NCBI RefSeq assembly: GCF_002944315.1
Contig: NZ_CP024314.1
Location: 1,674,001-1,738,000 of the forward strand
Direction of reading: 5' to 3'
DNA: 64,000 nucleotides
From: Rhizobium sp. NXC24
GTDB lineage: Bacteria > Pseudomonadota > Alphaproteobacteria > Rhizobiales > Rhizobiaceae
The position numbers were made by a program, and so were the translations under genes. The notes beneath the pieces are model-generated. The model was not told the origin of the DNA, did not search any database, and was given only the letters and a program-made list of their open reading frames with translations. Below are positions 53,730-62,118 of this stretch, one piece after another (positions within the stretch are counted from its first letter, which is position 1; each line of letters opens with the position of its first letter).

Positions 53730-55739
53730 TCATTCGCGCCGCCATTGGGCACGAAGAGCAGAGCCCTCAAGTTTGGCGTAACCGGCTGTCCATAAACCCG
53801 TTTCGGTAAGCGCGTCTTGTGCTAGCAAACCCACCACGCGACCGAGCAAAGGTGGCTCGCCTGCGGCGGCAAGCGCTGAAGGCCATTGATCGCCCAACTC
53901 GATAAGCAGGCGGAAGAAAACCCACTCAAAGAATATGTCGTGAGTAAAGGACACTATCGCACCGCCGCGCTCGGTACGCAGGATCTGGTCGGCCTGAAGT
54001 GCAACCAGATGTTCGACGGTCTCCGGCTTGAGGTCTCGGACAGAGATTCCCTTGCCGAGATTACGCACGCCCCGTTCGGCGAGATCGATGAGTGCGCGCT
54101 GACGTTGCGGCACTTTTTCTGGCATCGCGTCGTGCCCCGCCCGCAGCCACCACGCATTAATCAGGTCGACTTCGGTTTGCGGCTGGGCGTCTTGCGGAAA
54201 AGCCCTGGCGAGAACCGCCACAAAAAATGGGCGGCGGGCGATCCGCTCCACGGCTGGGCTGGGACTGAAAAGAAGGCTGCGGAGGTTGGGCTTTGATTTG
54301 GCAAGCAGCTCCGCTTCATAGTCGGAGAACCCCTTTACCGAGACGCTACCCATACCCTTTTCGGAATAAAAAGACTGGGGAAACCAAGCCCGGTAGGCTT
54401 CGAGCCCTTGGTCGCGCGAGCTGGCGAGGAGTTTCCAGCACCGGAGACTGGGGGCTGACTCAATGGCGCGGATCAAATCGGTGATGATGTGCTGTTGATC
54501 TGGCCGGATACGGTCGATTCCATCGATGAACAAAATCGGCGTACCGGAAACACCGATTTCGGCGAGAAGATCAGGCGCATGACTGTTGCGGAGACCTAGC
54601 GCCGTTGCAAATGTTGTCCAACTTGTTCCTTGCAGCCGATCGTTTTTGAGAAATAGGACCGGTCCTGACTTGGCCGCTTCGGCAGCAAAGTGCCTCAGCA
54701 CCGCCGACTTGCCGCATCCGGGCAGACCACCGATCGAAACAACGCGATGCTTCTGGAGGGCCTGGGCAACTTCCGCCTGCAAACCATCGCGCACGACGTG
54801 AAAATCACCGACGGTTTCGGAAACATCGTTGAGAGCATCGAGCGACGCGGTGTTCAGCCTATCGATGTCACCGCTGAGGTTCGGGGCCACTTTGAGACGC
54901 ACCGAGCCATGCAGTTGAGCGAGCAAGGATGAGCGCGTCCATCTGGCCGCGTTCGCTGCGCCTTCGCGTGCAATGCGGCAGAGGCGGTCAAAAAGGAGGA
55001 TGTCCTGACCGTCCACATCATCCGCAACAAGCTCCTGCAGGCGATTGACGATCTCGGCGCGAAGCGCTCCGCCTTCTTCCAGACCGGCCAGATGGAGGGC
55101 GGCAAAACCTCGGTAGAAACTAACTTCCTCATCCAGATTTGTTGCGCCTATGAGGGGCAGCAAGCCTTCTCGCAGTTTCTTGTCGTCTGCTCCGGCCGTG
55201 CCTGTCGGCGCGAAGTATTCTTCGAAGTCTTTGGAATCAGGGCTCGCCTTCGCCTTGCTGATCAGCCGTGAAAGGCTTCGGTATGTCGTATCCGTGACGT
55301 GCTCAACGACAAATCCACTCGCGTCCGAACCCTTTACGAAGGTATCGGCCTCTTGTGTCTTCACGGCGGCAGCGACGATTTCCTTGAATTGCTTGTCAGC
55401 GCTGCTGATCGTGACAGAGCGTTTGACTTGAAGATCGAGCGACCTTTTTGTCCCTGCATCGTCGAACTCGATGATGACGTCATCCATCGGATGACCGTGA
55501 CCTTGCCGTTGAACGGCGACGCTGGTGACGATTCCAGGTTTGCCTGCCGCGCGCTCGTGCCGCAGCAGATGCGCGAGGTAATAGGCAACGACCGTGTCTT
55601 CGTACGTGAAGCCTGCACCGCCGGTCAGTTCCGTGGAGGCCGGTTTCTGATCTAATGTGTCAGTCAAAGCGTCTCGCCGGGAATTTCTTTTGAAAGGGTT
55701 TTCAGTGCGCGAGCATTGTGCGCGACGCAGGTTAGGCAC
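53730..55739 (-). CDS. Cap4-like nuclease + STAND NTPase (Avs-like), ends at in-frame TGA
   Basis: 669 aa. The N-terminal Cap4-type dsDNA endonuclease domain shows GGAGFTYEDTVVAYYLAHLL, MDDVIIEFDD and the LDLQVKRS active-site strand near residues 101-106. A STAND P-loop ATPase follows with Walker A SIGGLPGCGKSAVLRHF near residue 335 and Walker B PILFIDGIDRI near 400, then a helical segment (GGAIVSFTHDIFFEWVFFRLL, typical of STAND ATPases). The stop at 53732-53730 falls in a continuing reading frame, so the native protein was probably about 1,790 aa. Start is uncertain: GTG 55739, or TTG 55667 which begins nearer the conserved part. Confidence 0.82.
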   Translation of the reverse strand: MPNLRRAQCSRTENPFKRNSRRDALTDTLDQKPASTELTGGAGFTYEDTVVAYYLAHLLRHERAAGKPGIVTSVAVQRQGHGHPMDDVIIEFDDAGTKRSLDLQVKRSVTISSADKQFKEIVAAAVKTQEADTFVKGSDASGFVVEHVTDTTYRSLSRLISKAKASPDSKDFEEYFAPTGTAGADDKKLREGLLPLIGATNLDEEVSFYRGFAALHLAGLEEGGALRAEIVNRLQELVADDVDGQDILLFDRLCRIAREGAANAARWTRSSLLAQLHGSVRLKVAPNLSGDIDRLNTASLDALNDVSETVGDFHVVRDGLQAEVAQALQKHRVVSIGGLPGCGKSAVLRHFAAEAAKSGPVLFLKNDRLQGTSWTTFATALGLRNSHAPDLLAEIGVSGTPILFIDGIDRIRPDQQHIITDLIRAIESAPSLRCWKLLASSRDQGLEAYRAWFPQSFYSEKGMGSVSVKGFSDYEAELLAKSKPNLRSLLFSPSPAVERIARRPFFVAVLARAFPQDAQPQTEVDLINAWWLRAGHDAMPEKVPQRQRALIDLAERGVRNLGKGISVRDLKPETVEHLVALQADQILRTERGGAIVSFTHDIFFEWVFFRLLIELGDQWPSALAAAGEPPLLGRVVGLLAQDALTETGLWTAGYAKLEGSALRAQWRRE

Positions 55740-56189
55740 TGTATATTAAGCGACATTGGGAACCGGGCAAAGATTTTACAGGCGTCAATCCCAAACGATA
55801 CACAGATCAGACTGCCGAACGACGCAAGAGGGCTCATGTTACGAATTCCTGGATGTTCGCTTTGGACCGGTGCAGCCTTCGCGCAATGAAAATTGCCGCT
55901 CTTTACCTTGAGCGTGTCGACGTAAAGGTTCGGATTGTAGATGTCTCTGGGGTTGACGGCAGCTTCGGGGTCTCTCGCGAATCAGGCCCCCGATGCGTAA
56001 AATGATCCGCCCTGGTAAAAGGCAGCGTGAAGGACTGATCGCGGTCGGCCAGACGTGACAGATCGGTAGAAAGGTCTAACAGTTGCTGGGCGACGAGGTG
56101 GACGACCTCCCCTTTCCGTTGAATACGACCGGTTGTTCCACAAAGCGTGCACTAAAGGTGGATTAAGCACCGAAAGGAGTTGATGTCCA
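55740..56189. other. 450-base divergent intergenic region
   Basis: Separates the minus-strand STAND gene from the plus-strand AlbA_2 gene and must hold both promoters. It includes a 39-codon frame (55886-56005, MKIAALYLERVDVK...) without a ribosome site that I do not call. The AlbA_2 ribosome site AAGGAG is at 56172-56178. No hairpins or repeats seen. Confidence 0.4.
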
Positions 56190-57248
56190 ATGTCTCTACA
56201 GGGCGTTCCCTTCAGCAAGGTCTCAGAAGCGGATATCCAGCGACTGCTCGAGTTTAGTGTCGGAGAATCCGTTTATCTGGACTATAAACGACAGTCTTAC
56301 GAGAAGTCTGAACGCAAAGAATTCCTGAAAGACATCTCCGCGATGGCAAATACATTGGGCGGAGATTTACTGATCGGGATCGCCGAAAAGGACGGGGTTC
56401 CTACTTCAATTAGCCCACTTTTCGGCGACTGTGATGAAGAGATGCGTCGACTTGAGCAGATCGCTATCACGGGACTAGATCCTCGCATCCGGAACTTGCA
56501 GATTAAGCCGATTCCTCTGACGGCCGGTGGCAATCTCATCATGGTCCGAGTCCCCCGAAGCTATCTAGCTCCCCACAGAGTAATTCTCGAAAACAGTGCC
56601 CGCTTCTATGCACGTGCGGGTACCACAACCTACGAGCCGAACGTTGACCAGCTGCGTCAGATGTTCACTTCGACGACGATTGTTGCAGAGAAAATCAAAG
56701 CGTTCCACGCAGATCGCTTGGTCAGGATCACAGCTGGTGAGACGCCCATCGCTATGAATAATGCGGGCAAACTGGTGATCCACGTCGTCCCTGTTCCTGC
56801 GTTCACTGAGGGATCAATGATGGACCTCATTGCAAAACTTAGCTTTGGGACTGAAATTCCAATTCCTCCGGATGAGGTCGGAACACCAAAGAGAGAAGCC
56901 GTAAATCTGGAAGGATATTTGAATTATGTCATTCCCCAGGCGCACGACGGCTCTCGGATGGCATATGCTCAGTTCTTTCGAAACGGTGTGATCGAGGGGG
57001 CCGCTGATCTGCGAACGGGCGACGGCCAATCATCACGTTTTGTCGGCGTCCCATTCGTCCAGTTGGTCGTCAATCGCGTAAAGCAGTATCTGAACATAGT
57101 CGATCACTATGACATGGGACTACCGGCGTATGTCTTTTTGTCGTTGTGCAACGTGTCGAACACCGTCTATCGCTACGCGCCATCAGGAGGCGGATTCCAG
57201 GAAACGGAACCACTAGGGCGAGAAATAGTCGCCTTGCCGGAAATGTAA
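56190..57248 (+). CDS. AlbA_2/Schlafen-like putative ATP-binding protein, 3' end cut by IS66 no. 3
   Basis: 352 aa as it stands. The N-terminal AlbA_2 domain is clear: FSVGESVYLDYKRQ, EFLKDISAMANTLGGDLLIGIAEKDG, VRVPRSYLAPHRVILENSARFYARAG. The rest is an unassigned C-terminal domain. The TAA stop is formed by the IS terminal repeat (GTAAC); the native frame continues after the element at 60069 for 44 residues. AlbA_2 proteins include helicase-associated and Schlafen-like RNA-processing factors in defence islands. AAGGAG lies 10 bases before ATG 56190. Loss of about 11% of the C-terminus may or may not abolish function. Confidence 0.82.
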   Translation: MSLQGVPFSKVSEADIQRLLEFSVGESVYLDYKRQSYEKSERKEFLKDISAMANTLGGDLLIGIAEKDGVPTSISPLFGDCDEEMRRLEQIAITGLDPRIRNLQIKPIPLTAGGNLIMVRVPRSYLAPHRVILENSARFYARAGTTTYEPNVDQLRQMFTSTTIVAEKIKAFHADRLVRITAGETPIAMNNAGKLVIHVVPVPAFTEGSMMDLIAKLSFGTEIPIPPDEVGTPKREAVNLEGYLNYVIPQAHDGSRMAYAQFFRNGVIEGAADLRTGDGQSSRFVGVPFVQLVVNRVKQYLNIVDHYDMGLPAYVFLSLCNVSNTVYRYAPSGGGFQETEPLGREIVALPEM

Positions 57249-57259
57249 CGGCCCGATTG

Positions 57260-57556
57260 CTACCGCGGGGAATATGGCTTGACGCGTGCGGCGATCTCTT
57301 CGTCGAGGACAAAGCAATCGAGGAACTCCTGCCATTTTTCGGCTGACCGACGCGCCTCAGTCAGCATCTGCCTAAGTTCGTCGATGCCATCGTCTGTCAG
57401 AGCGGGTGTGCTCTCGTCATCTCCGGTCACGACGCTGATGATATTCCCATAGGTCAGGTTGTCATCATTGCTGATGATCTCCCTGAGGAGGTCGACGTCC
57501 TCATCGAGGATTTCGGCGACATAGTCGATGGTGAAGACGAAGCTGACCGTTGCCAT
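57260..57556 (-). CDS. Small acidic IS66 tail protein (98 aa)
   Basis: Starts with an ATG that overlaps the tnpC stop by one base (TGATG at 57558-57554), so it is translationally coupled to the transposase. Acidic product (MATVSFVFTIDYVAEILDEDVDLLREIISNDDNLTYG...ALTDDGIDELRQML) ending near the left inverted repeat. It occupies the position of DUF6429 in element no. 2, though the sequences differ. Function unknown. Confidence 0.7.
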   Translation of the reverse strand: MATVSFVFTIDYVAEILDEDVDLLREIISNDDNLTYGNIISVVTGDDESTPALTDDGIDELRQMLTEARRSAEKWQEFLDCFVLDEEIAARVKPYSPR

Positions 57557-59181
57557 CAAGCGGCCTCGGCGCAGATGATTGCCGCTGTCGGCTTCCAGTT
57601 CCATGGAAGCAGCTCCGCGAGGCGATTTATCTTGTGATCCTGAATGCGGTCGAGCACATCAGCCAGATAGGCCTGCGGATCAAGGCCATTCATCTTGGCG
57701 GTTTCGATAATCGTCATGGCCCGCGCCAGGGTTTCTGCTCCAGTGTCGGCACCCGCGAAGAGCCAGTTTCGTCTTCCAACGCCGATAGGACGCAACGCCC
57801 GCTCGGCGGCGTTGTTATCGATTGCGACACGGCCATCTTCCAGGAACAGGCAGAATGAAGACCACCTGCTCAAGCCGTACCGGAAAGCGCCCGCCAGATC
57901 GCTCTTGCCGGGGATACGGGTCAGTTGCGCTTCGGCCCAGACGCGGAATGCTTCGACCTTTGCCTTGCTGTGCTTCTGGCGCGCGGCAAGACGGATATCG
58001 GCAGACTTGCCTGCAATGCCGCGCTCGATGTCGTAAAGCGCGCCGATACGGTCGAGAGCCTCGCGGGCAATCTCGGATTTGTTCGAGGTCCAGATATCGT
58101 GGAAGTCGCGCCGCCAATGCGCCCAACATGAAGCCTCCCGGAAGCGGCGTTTCCCGTCCGTTCCGGCCTCATATAACTTCGCATAGCCTTTGTAGCCATC
58201 GGCCTGAAGGATGCCGCTCGCCTCCTTGAGGTGACGGTGAACGTGCTCTTCCTTCCAGTCGGGAGCAAAATAATAGACCGCACCGGGCGGAGCTATGCCC
58301 GCCCATGGGCGCTGGTCCCGGACATAGGTCCAGAGCCTGCCCTTCTTCACCCCTTTCCCCAGCCCCTTGTCGCGTAGAGAACGATCCAGAACCCGGATCG
58401 GCGTGTCGTCGGCGTGGAGAAGGTCGCTGCTCATGATCGCGGCTTCGATCAACTCGATCAGCGGCAGGAGCACCTGCATGGCGCGGCCACACCAATCGAC
58501 CAACGTGCTGTCGGGGATATCAACGCCCATGCGGGCGAAGATTTCGTTCAGGCGATAGAGCGGCAAGTGGTCGTCGAACTTCGAGACCAGGATATAGGCC
58601 AGAAGACCAGCGCCCGCCATGCTGCCCGATATCGGACGGCTGGGCGCGGGCAACTGCACCATCTTCTCGCAGCAGCGGCAGGACTTCTTCAGCCGGGCGA
58701 TCTCGATGACCTTCATCTGTGCGGCGATCATGTCGAGGATTTTGCTGACGTCTTCGCCGACAAGCCGCAGTTCGCCACCACAAGCGGGGCAGCACGTTCC
58801 GGGATCAAGTTCCCTGCGCTCGCGAGCGGCCTTGTCCGACACGCGCGGACGGCGGCGCATGGTCTTTTCAGGCATGCTTTCCTCAGGCGCGGCAGGCTCC
58901 GTTTCTTCGTCCTCGGCGAGTGGCTCGCTGCTGCCTTCCGAAGCGGCAATCATCAGGTCCTCGAGCGCCAGTTCCAACTGCTGGATTTCCCGTTCGATCT
59001 TTTCCGACGACTTGCCGAAGCCATGTTTCTTCAGCCTGGCGATGCGCAGCCGCAGGGACTGGATCAACTGATCATGCGCCTGCAAGGTCGCAGACATCTT
59101 CGCGTTCTTCGCCTCAAGCGAGGCGATCATCGCCTTCAGGAAGGCCGGATCATCGGGAAGATTTTGGCTCGCGTTTGACAT
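57556..59181 (-). CDS. tnpC: IS66 family transposase TnpC
   Basis: 541 aa, intact. Coiled N-terminus, then CCPACGGELRLVGEDVSKILDMIAAQMKVIEIARLKKSCRCCEKM (zinc-ribbon-like), LLHADDTPIRVLD (catalytic Asp), SCWAHWRRDFHDI and DNNAAERALRPIGVGRRNWLFAGADTGAETLA. ATG 59181 chosen; the frame also opens at GTG 59196. Confidence 0.93.
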   Translation of the reverse strand: MSNASQNLPDDPAFLKAMIASLEAKNAKMSATLQAHDQLIQSLRLRIARLKKHGFGKSSEKIEREIQQLELALEDLMIAASEGSSEPLAEDEETEPAAPEESMPEKTMRRRPRVSDKAARERRELDPGTCCPACGGELRLVGEDVSKILDMIAAQMKVIEIARLKKSCRCCEKMVQLPAPSRPISGSMAGAGLLAYILVSKFDDHLPLYRLNEIFARMGVDIPDSTLVDWCGRAMQVLLPLIELIEAAIMSSDLLHADDTPIRVLDRSLRDKGLGKGVKKGRLWTYVRDQRPWAGIAPPGAVYYFAPDWKEEHVHRHLKEASGILQADGYKGYAKLYEAGTDGKRRFREASCWAHWRRDFHDIWTSNKSEIAREALDRIGALYDIERGIAGKSADIRLAARQKHSKAKVEAFRVWAEAQLTRIPGKSDLAGAFRYGLSRWSSFCLFLEDGRVAIDNNAAERALRPIGVGRRNWLFAGADTGAETLARAMTIIETAKMNGLDPQAYLADVLDRIQDHKINRLAELLPWNWKPTAAIICAEAA

Positions 59182-59244
59182 GAACCTGACTACCACAGGT
59201 CAGGGTCAATATCCATAAAAACACGCAGATTCAGGGAGATAAAG

Positions 59245-59592
59245 TCAACCGACACGGGCCGGAGGAACGCCCCAGTCGGGCCGTCGCCAATCAATCCCTT
59301 CCCACAGCATTGCCAGTTGAGCAGACGTCAACCGGGCTGCTCCATCTGCTGCCAAGGGCCATGGAAACCGCCCTTTCTGCAAGATTTTGTAATAAAGGCA
59401 GAACCCCTGGCCGTCAAAATACAATAGCTTCAAACGGTCGCCCCGCTTGCCCCGAAACGCGAAGACCGCACCTCCCGTCGGCTTCTGGCGCAGCACATCC
59501 TGGGCAAGAGCAGCCAGCCCCTCTATCCCCTTGCGCATGTCCGTGACACCGCAGGCGATATAAACCCGAACACCTGTCCCAGGCCCGATCAT
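59245..59592 (-). CDS. tnpB: IS66 family accessory protein TnpB
   Basis: 115 aa: VRVYIACGVTDMRKGIEGLAALAQDVL, VFAFRGKRGDRLKLLYFDGQGFCLYYKILQKGRFPWP. Start overlaps the tnpA stop by ATGA (59592-59589). Confidence 0.93.
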   Translation of the reverse strand: MIGPGTGVRVYIACGVTDMRKGIEGLAALAQDVLRQKPTGGAVFAFRGKRGDRLKLLYFDGQGFCLYYKILQKGRFPWPLAADGAARLTSAQLAMLWEGIDWRRPDWGVPPARVG

Positions 59593-59969
59593 GCCGCCTC
59601 GATTGCCCGGATCAGGCGCTTCAGTGCAACCACATCAACATCGCCACTGAAGCGAAGGCTTCGTCCGCAGCGCAGTTGCAATTCCATCATTGCAGGCAAA
59701 ACCTGCATGCCTTCAAAAGCCCGAGCCTCTTTGCTGTCCCCTGCCGGCGGCATGTCCAGCGGCAGAAACACCGTCGTCGACGGCGGCGACAGCAGGCCCT
59801 TCTTCCGCAATTCACGCCGCCAGGTGTAAACCTGCTGCCGCGTGACCGAATACCGGCGCGCCACCTCTGTCACCGACGCGCCGTCGACGCCTACCGACAG
59901 CACGACCTCCAGCTTGCTCTCATCACTCCAACGTCGGCGACGTTCATCGCCGAGAATTTCCACGCGCAT
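59589..59969 (-). CDS. tnpA: IS66 family accessory protein TnpA
   Basis: 126-aa helix-turn-helix protein (RRRRWSDESKLEVVLSVGVDGASVTEVARRYSVTRQQVYTWRRELRKKGLL). ATG 59969; a GTG one codon earlier is possible. First gene of the element. Confidence 0.9.
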   Translation of the reverse strand: MRVEILGDERRRRWSDESKLEVVLSVGVDGASVTEVARRYSVTRQQVYTWRRELRKKGLLSPPSTTVFLPLDMPPAGDSKEARAFEGMQVLPAMMELQLRCGRSLRFSGDVDVVALKRLIRAIEAA

Positions 59970-60068
59970 CACAGGTCTCGCCTAAAGCACGTCGCTAACG
60001 ACGTCGTTATAGACGGGTCATAAACAAGTAAGCCGATCTCCGACAGGCGGCCACAATCGGGCGGTTAC

Positions 60069-60203
60069 CCGGAAATTTACATCGATAGCTTTGATATAGA
60101 TGTGGCTAAGGTCATGCGCCCCGCGTTCAACGTGCTTTGGAATGCCTTTGGCCACTATCATTGCGATGTGTACGACGCGAACGGCAATATTCTTGCATCG
60201 TGA
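60069..60203 (+). pseudogene. 3' fragment of the AlbA_2 gene beyond IS66 no. 3
   Basis: Removing the IS and one copy of CCGGAAAT gives ...VALPEIYIDSFDIDVAKVMRPAFNVLWNAFGHYHCDVYDANGNILAS with a stop at 60201-60203. The join is in frame and coding-like, which shows that the truncation of the upstream gene is secondary and recent. Confidence 0.8.
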
Positions 60204-60304
60204 GGTTTCTCACCGACCAAGGGCTCATTCGCCGAATCTCTGCTGCCACCAACGGCTATCGGGACATTTCCTTAAATCGGGCAAGCCCCCGATCAACCGC
60301 GCTT

Positions 60305-60562
60305 TCATTTGGCGTCGCGAATATCCGCCCACCATGGCAACAGATCGTTTATGTCCAGGGGATAGGCACGCCCCACCCCCTCGGCGGCCGTTGACCTTCT
60401 TACCTCGCGTAACGACCATCCTTTGAACTCTTCTTTGGCAGCATTCTGGAAAGTAGCCAGAAATTGGTTCTCGTCCGATATGAACATAATATCTGCCACT
60501 TCTTGCATTGAGCAAAAAATTACCGGCCGCATATCAGCTTCAATTATCTCGGGATCACCCAA
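60305..60562 (-). CDS. Hypothetical small protein (85 aa or 75 aa)
   Basis: No family recognised. The frame opens at TTG 60562; the ATG at 60532 (MRPVIFCSMQEVADIMFISDENQFLATFQNAAKEEFKGW) is the more likely start. The size, and its position just before secreted-toxin genes, would fit an immunity-like protein, but there is no direct evidence. Confidence 0.4.
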   Translation of the reverse strand: MGDPEIIEADMRPVIFCSMQEVADIMFISDENQFLATFQNAAKEEFKGWSLREVRRSTAAEGVGRAYPLDINDLLPWWADIRDAK

Positions 60563-60786
60563 TTATGCACCATAGGACTGCGACCACCAGAATGGCTGGT
60601 GCCATTATGTTGGCGACGAAAGTGTTGACATCACGCAACATGCGATCGGCGCGATCCATAGGAGATGGTACCTAACGATCCCCCGACTACCAAAATGCCA
60701 ACTTTCAGACGCAAACCCGCGTTCGCCTGCGCCAGCCCGCCGACTACCACAAAGCAGGCGGCTCATTCCTTCCGAACCTGGATCGC

Positions 60787-61467
60787 CTATTCACCAAATT
60801 TCTTGAACGTAATCGCCGGATACACTTCCGGGATAACTTTTTTCATGAACTCGCGCTCGGTAGCCGAAGCTTCGGTTGCGACCACAGTCGGCTCGTCGCG
60901 CTTCCCTTCGAAGTGCGCATAGCCAGCGTCGACGATCTGGCCTTGGCCGATCGTGATCGTGCTCGCCCCAGCAAAGGGCGTGACGTGACTAAATAATCCA
61001 TCGTCATCGTGTCCGCCTTCGAGCTCAACAATGGGCGCACCGTATTGGCAGCGAATTTTTGTGATCACGTAACGGCCAGATGCAATCGGGTAGAAGGAAT
61101 CCTCATATGTATTGGCGTCCGGAACGTTGTTGAGGAAACCTGCCTTCTTGCCCTCGGCCTTCGTCTCCTTAGGCAAAAACATGCGGCGCGCACCACCAAG
61201 ATCGACGACCTCGGCCTTGTCGTCGGGCACTCCACTGCCAAGCCTGCGCAGGCGGATGCCTCCGAAACATGGCTGGTCAGCGAACAGACCCGGCTCGTAA
61301 ATACGGAGGAGAAGCAACGCACCCTTCCGGTTTTTATTCGCGAGTATCTGAGCGGACACTGCCTGTTGTTGAGCGGCGGTTTTGGCCGGATCAGTACTCC
61401 CAGCGCATCCACTCAGCAGGCTGATAACCGAACCGAGCCCAATAAATGCCAATAGGGCAAAGCGCAT
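60787..61467 (-). CDS. Predicted lipoprotein (226 aa)
   Basis: Lipoprotein signal peptide (MRFALLAFIGLGSVISLLSGC, lipid Cys21). The mature part has a beta-rich core (RRMFLPKE, FYPIASGRYVITKIRCQYG, STITIGQGQIVDAGYAHFEG) with no named domain that I recognise. Same strand as the toxin-immunity pair upstream. Role unknown; it might be an envelope component of the toxin locus. Confidence 0.7.
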   Translation of the reverse strand: MRFALLAFIGLGSVISLLSGCAGSTDPAKTAAQQQAVSAQILANKNRKGALLLLRIYEPGLFADQPCFGGIRLRRLGSGVPDDKAEVVDLGGARRMFLPKETKAEGKKAGFLNNVPDANTYEDSFYPIASGRYVITKIRCQYGAPIVELEGGHDDDGLFSHVTPFAGASTITIGQGQIVDAGYAHFEGKRDEPTVVATEASATEREFMKKVIPEVYPAITFKKFGE

Positions 61468-61761
61468 TCCAATATCCTTTTAATAACCACGGCAGGGGCG
61501 GCAGCACGTCTTGAAACCATGCCGACCTGACATCCCACTAATCTTGCGGGCACGTTCTTGCGCGCGACCAAGTGAAGTTGCAACCCCGCTGTTGGACCCG
61601 CGATACACTGCCCAGGGCTTCAACAAGCTTGACTAATATCGCGTTTCGCGAGTTGTGGTAGATTAGCGAAGTTTGGCACTCCTCCGCCTCGGCTGCGACG
61701 GCTTCTCACGATTCGAATCGTTAAAATGAACGTGCAATCGTTGCCTAGCTTGTCAGATCTG

Positions 61762-62103
61762 TCACGATTCCAGCATGTCTTCTGGAACATGCGGAATATG
61801 ACGCGCCAGAACCACTGCAGGATCGCCCTCCGGATAAAACCACGTCTGCCAGTTCTCAACGATCCAACTTCCGTACAAAGCGATCTTATTTGGTGCCATC
61901 GCGTTTGACGGCAGATTAGCAACTATGTGTCCCGCTTTATAACCGGACCGAACGACAACTTTTAAACCGTCTTGGCTATCGGAGAGAACAAGCATAAATT
62001 CTACGATCTTTTCATAGGGATAAGCGGCAGGAAATCGAAATACCGTGCCTTTGTAAAAGAGGCAGTCTGGGCATTCAGATATTCTTTTCCACATTTCTGA
62101 CAT
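61762..62103 (-). CDS. Imm45-like immunity protein
   Basis: 113 aa, 15 bases downstream of the polymorphic toxin stop on the same strand, exactly where an immunity gene is expected. The sequence (MSEMWKRISECPDCLFYKGTVFRFPAAYPYEKIVEFMLVL...GYKAGHIVANLP...WIVENWQTWFYPEGDP) fits the Imm45 pattern as I remember it. Cytoplasmic, no signal peptide. It should neutralise the adjacent toxin's C-terminal domain in the producer cell. Confidence 0.8.
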   Translation of the reverse strand: MSEMWKRISECPDCLFYKGTVFRFPAAYPYEKIVEFMLVLSDSQDGLKVVVRSGYKAGHIVANLPSNAMAPNKIALYGSWIVENWQTWFYPEGDPAVVLARHIPHVPEDMLES

Positions 62104-62118
62104 TGTCGGTCCTCTGCG

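Larger units (their letters stand above)
57245..60068 (-). mobile_element. IS66-family element no. 3
   Basis: The ends are imperfect inverted repeats: 57245-57266 (GTAACGGCCCGATTG...) matches the reverse complement of 60047-60068 at 18 of 22 positions. Perfect 8-base duplications CCGGAAAT lie at 57237-57244 and 60069-60076. The element is 2,824 bp on the minus strand, order tnpA-tnpB-tnpC plus a small tail gene. All frames look intact. It lies inside the AlbA_2 gene. Confidence 0.95.

Noticed and set aside
55886..56005. 39-aa frame beginning MKIAALYLERVDVK
   Set aside because: Superficial similarity to resolvase N-termini, but it lacks the catalytic serine region and a ribosome site.
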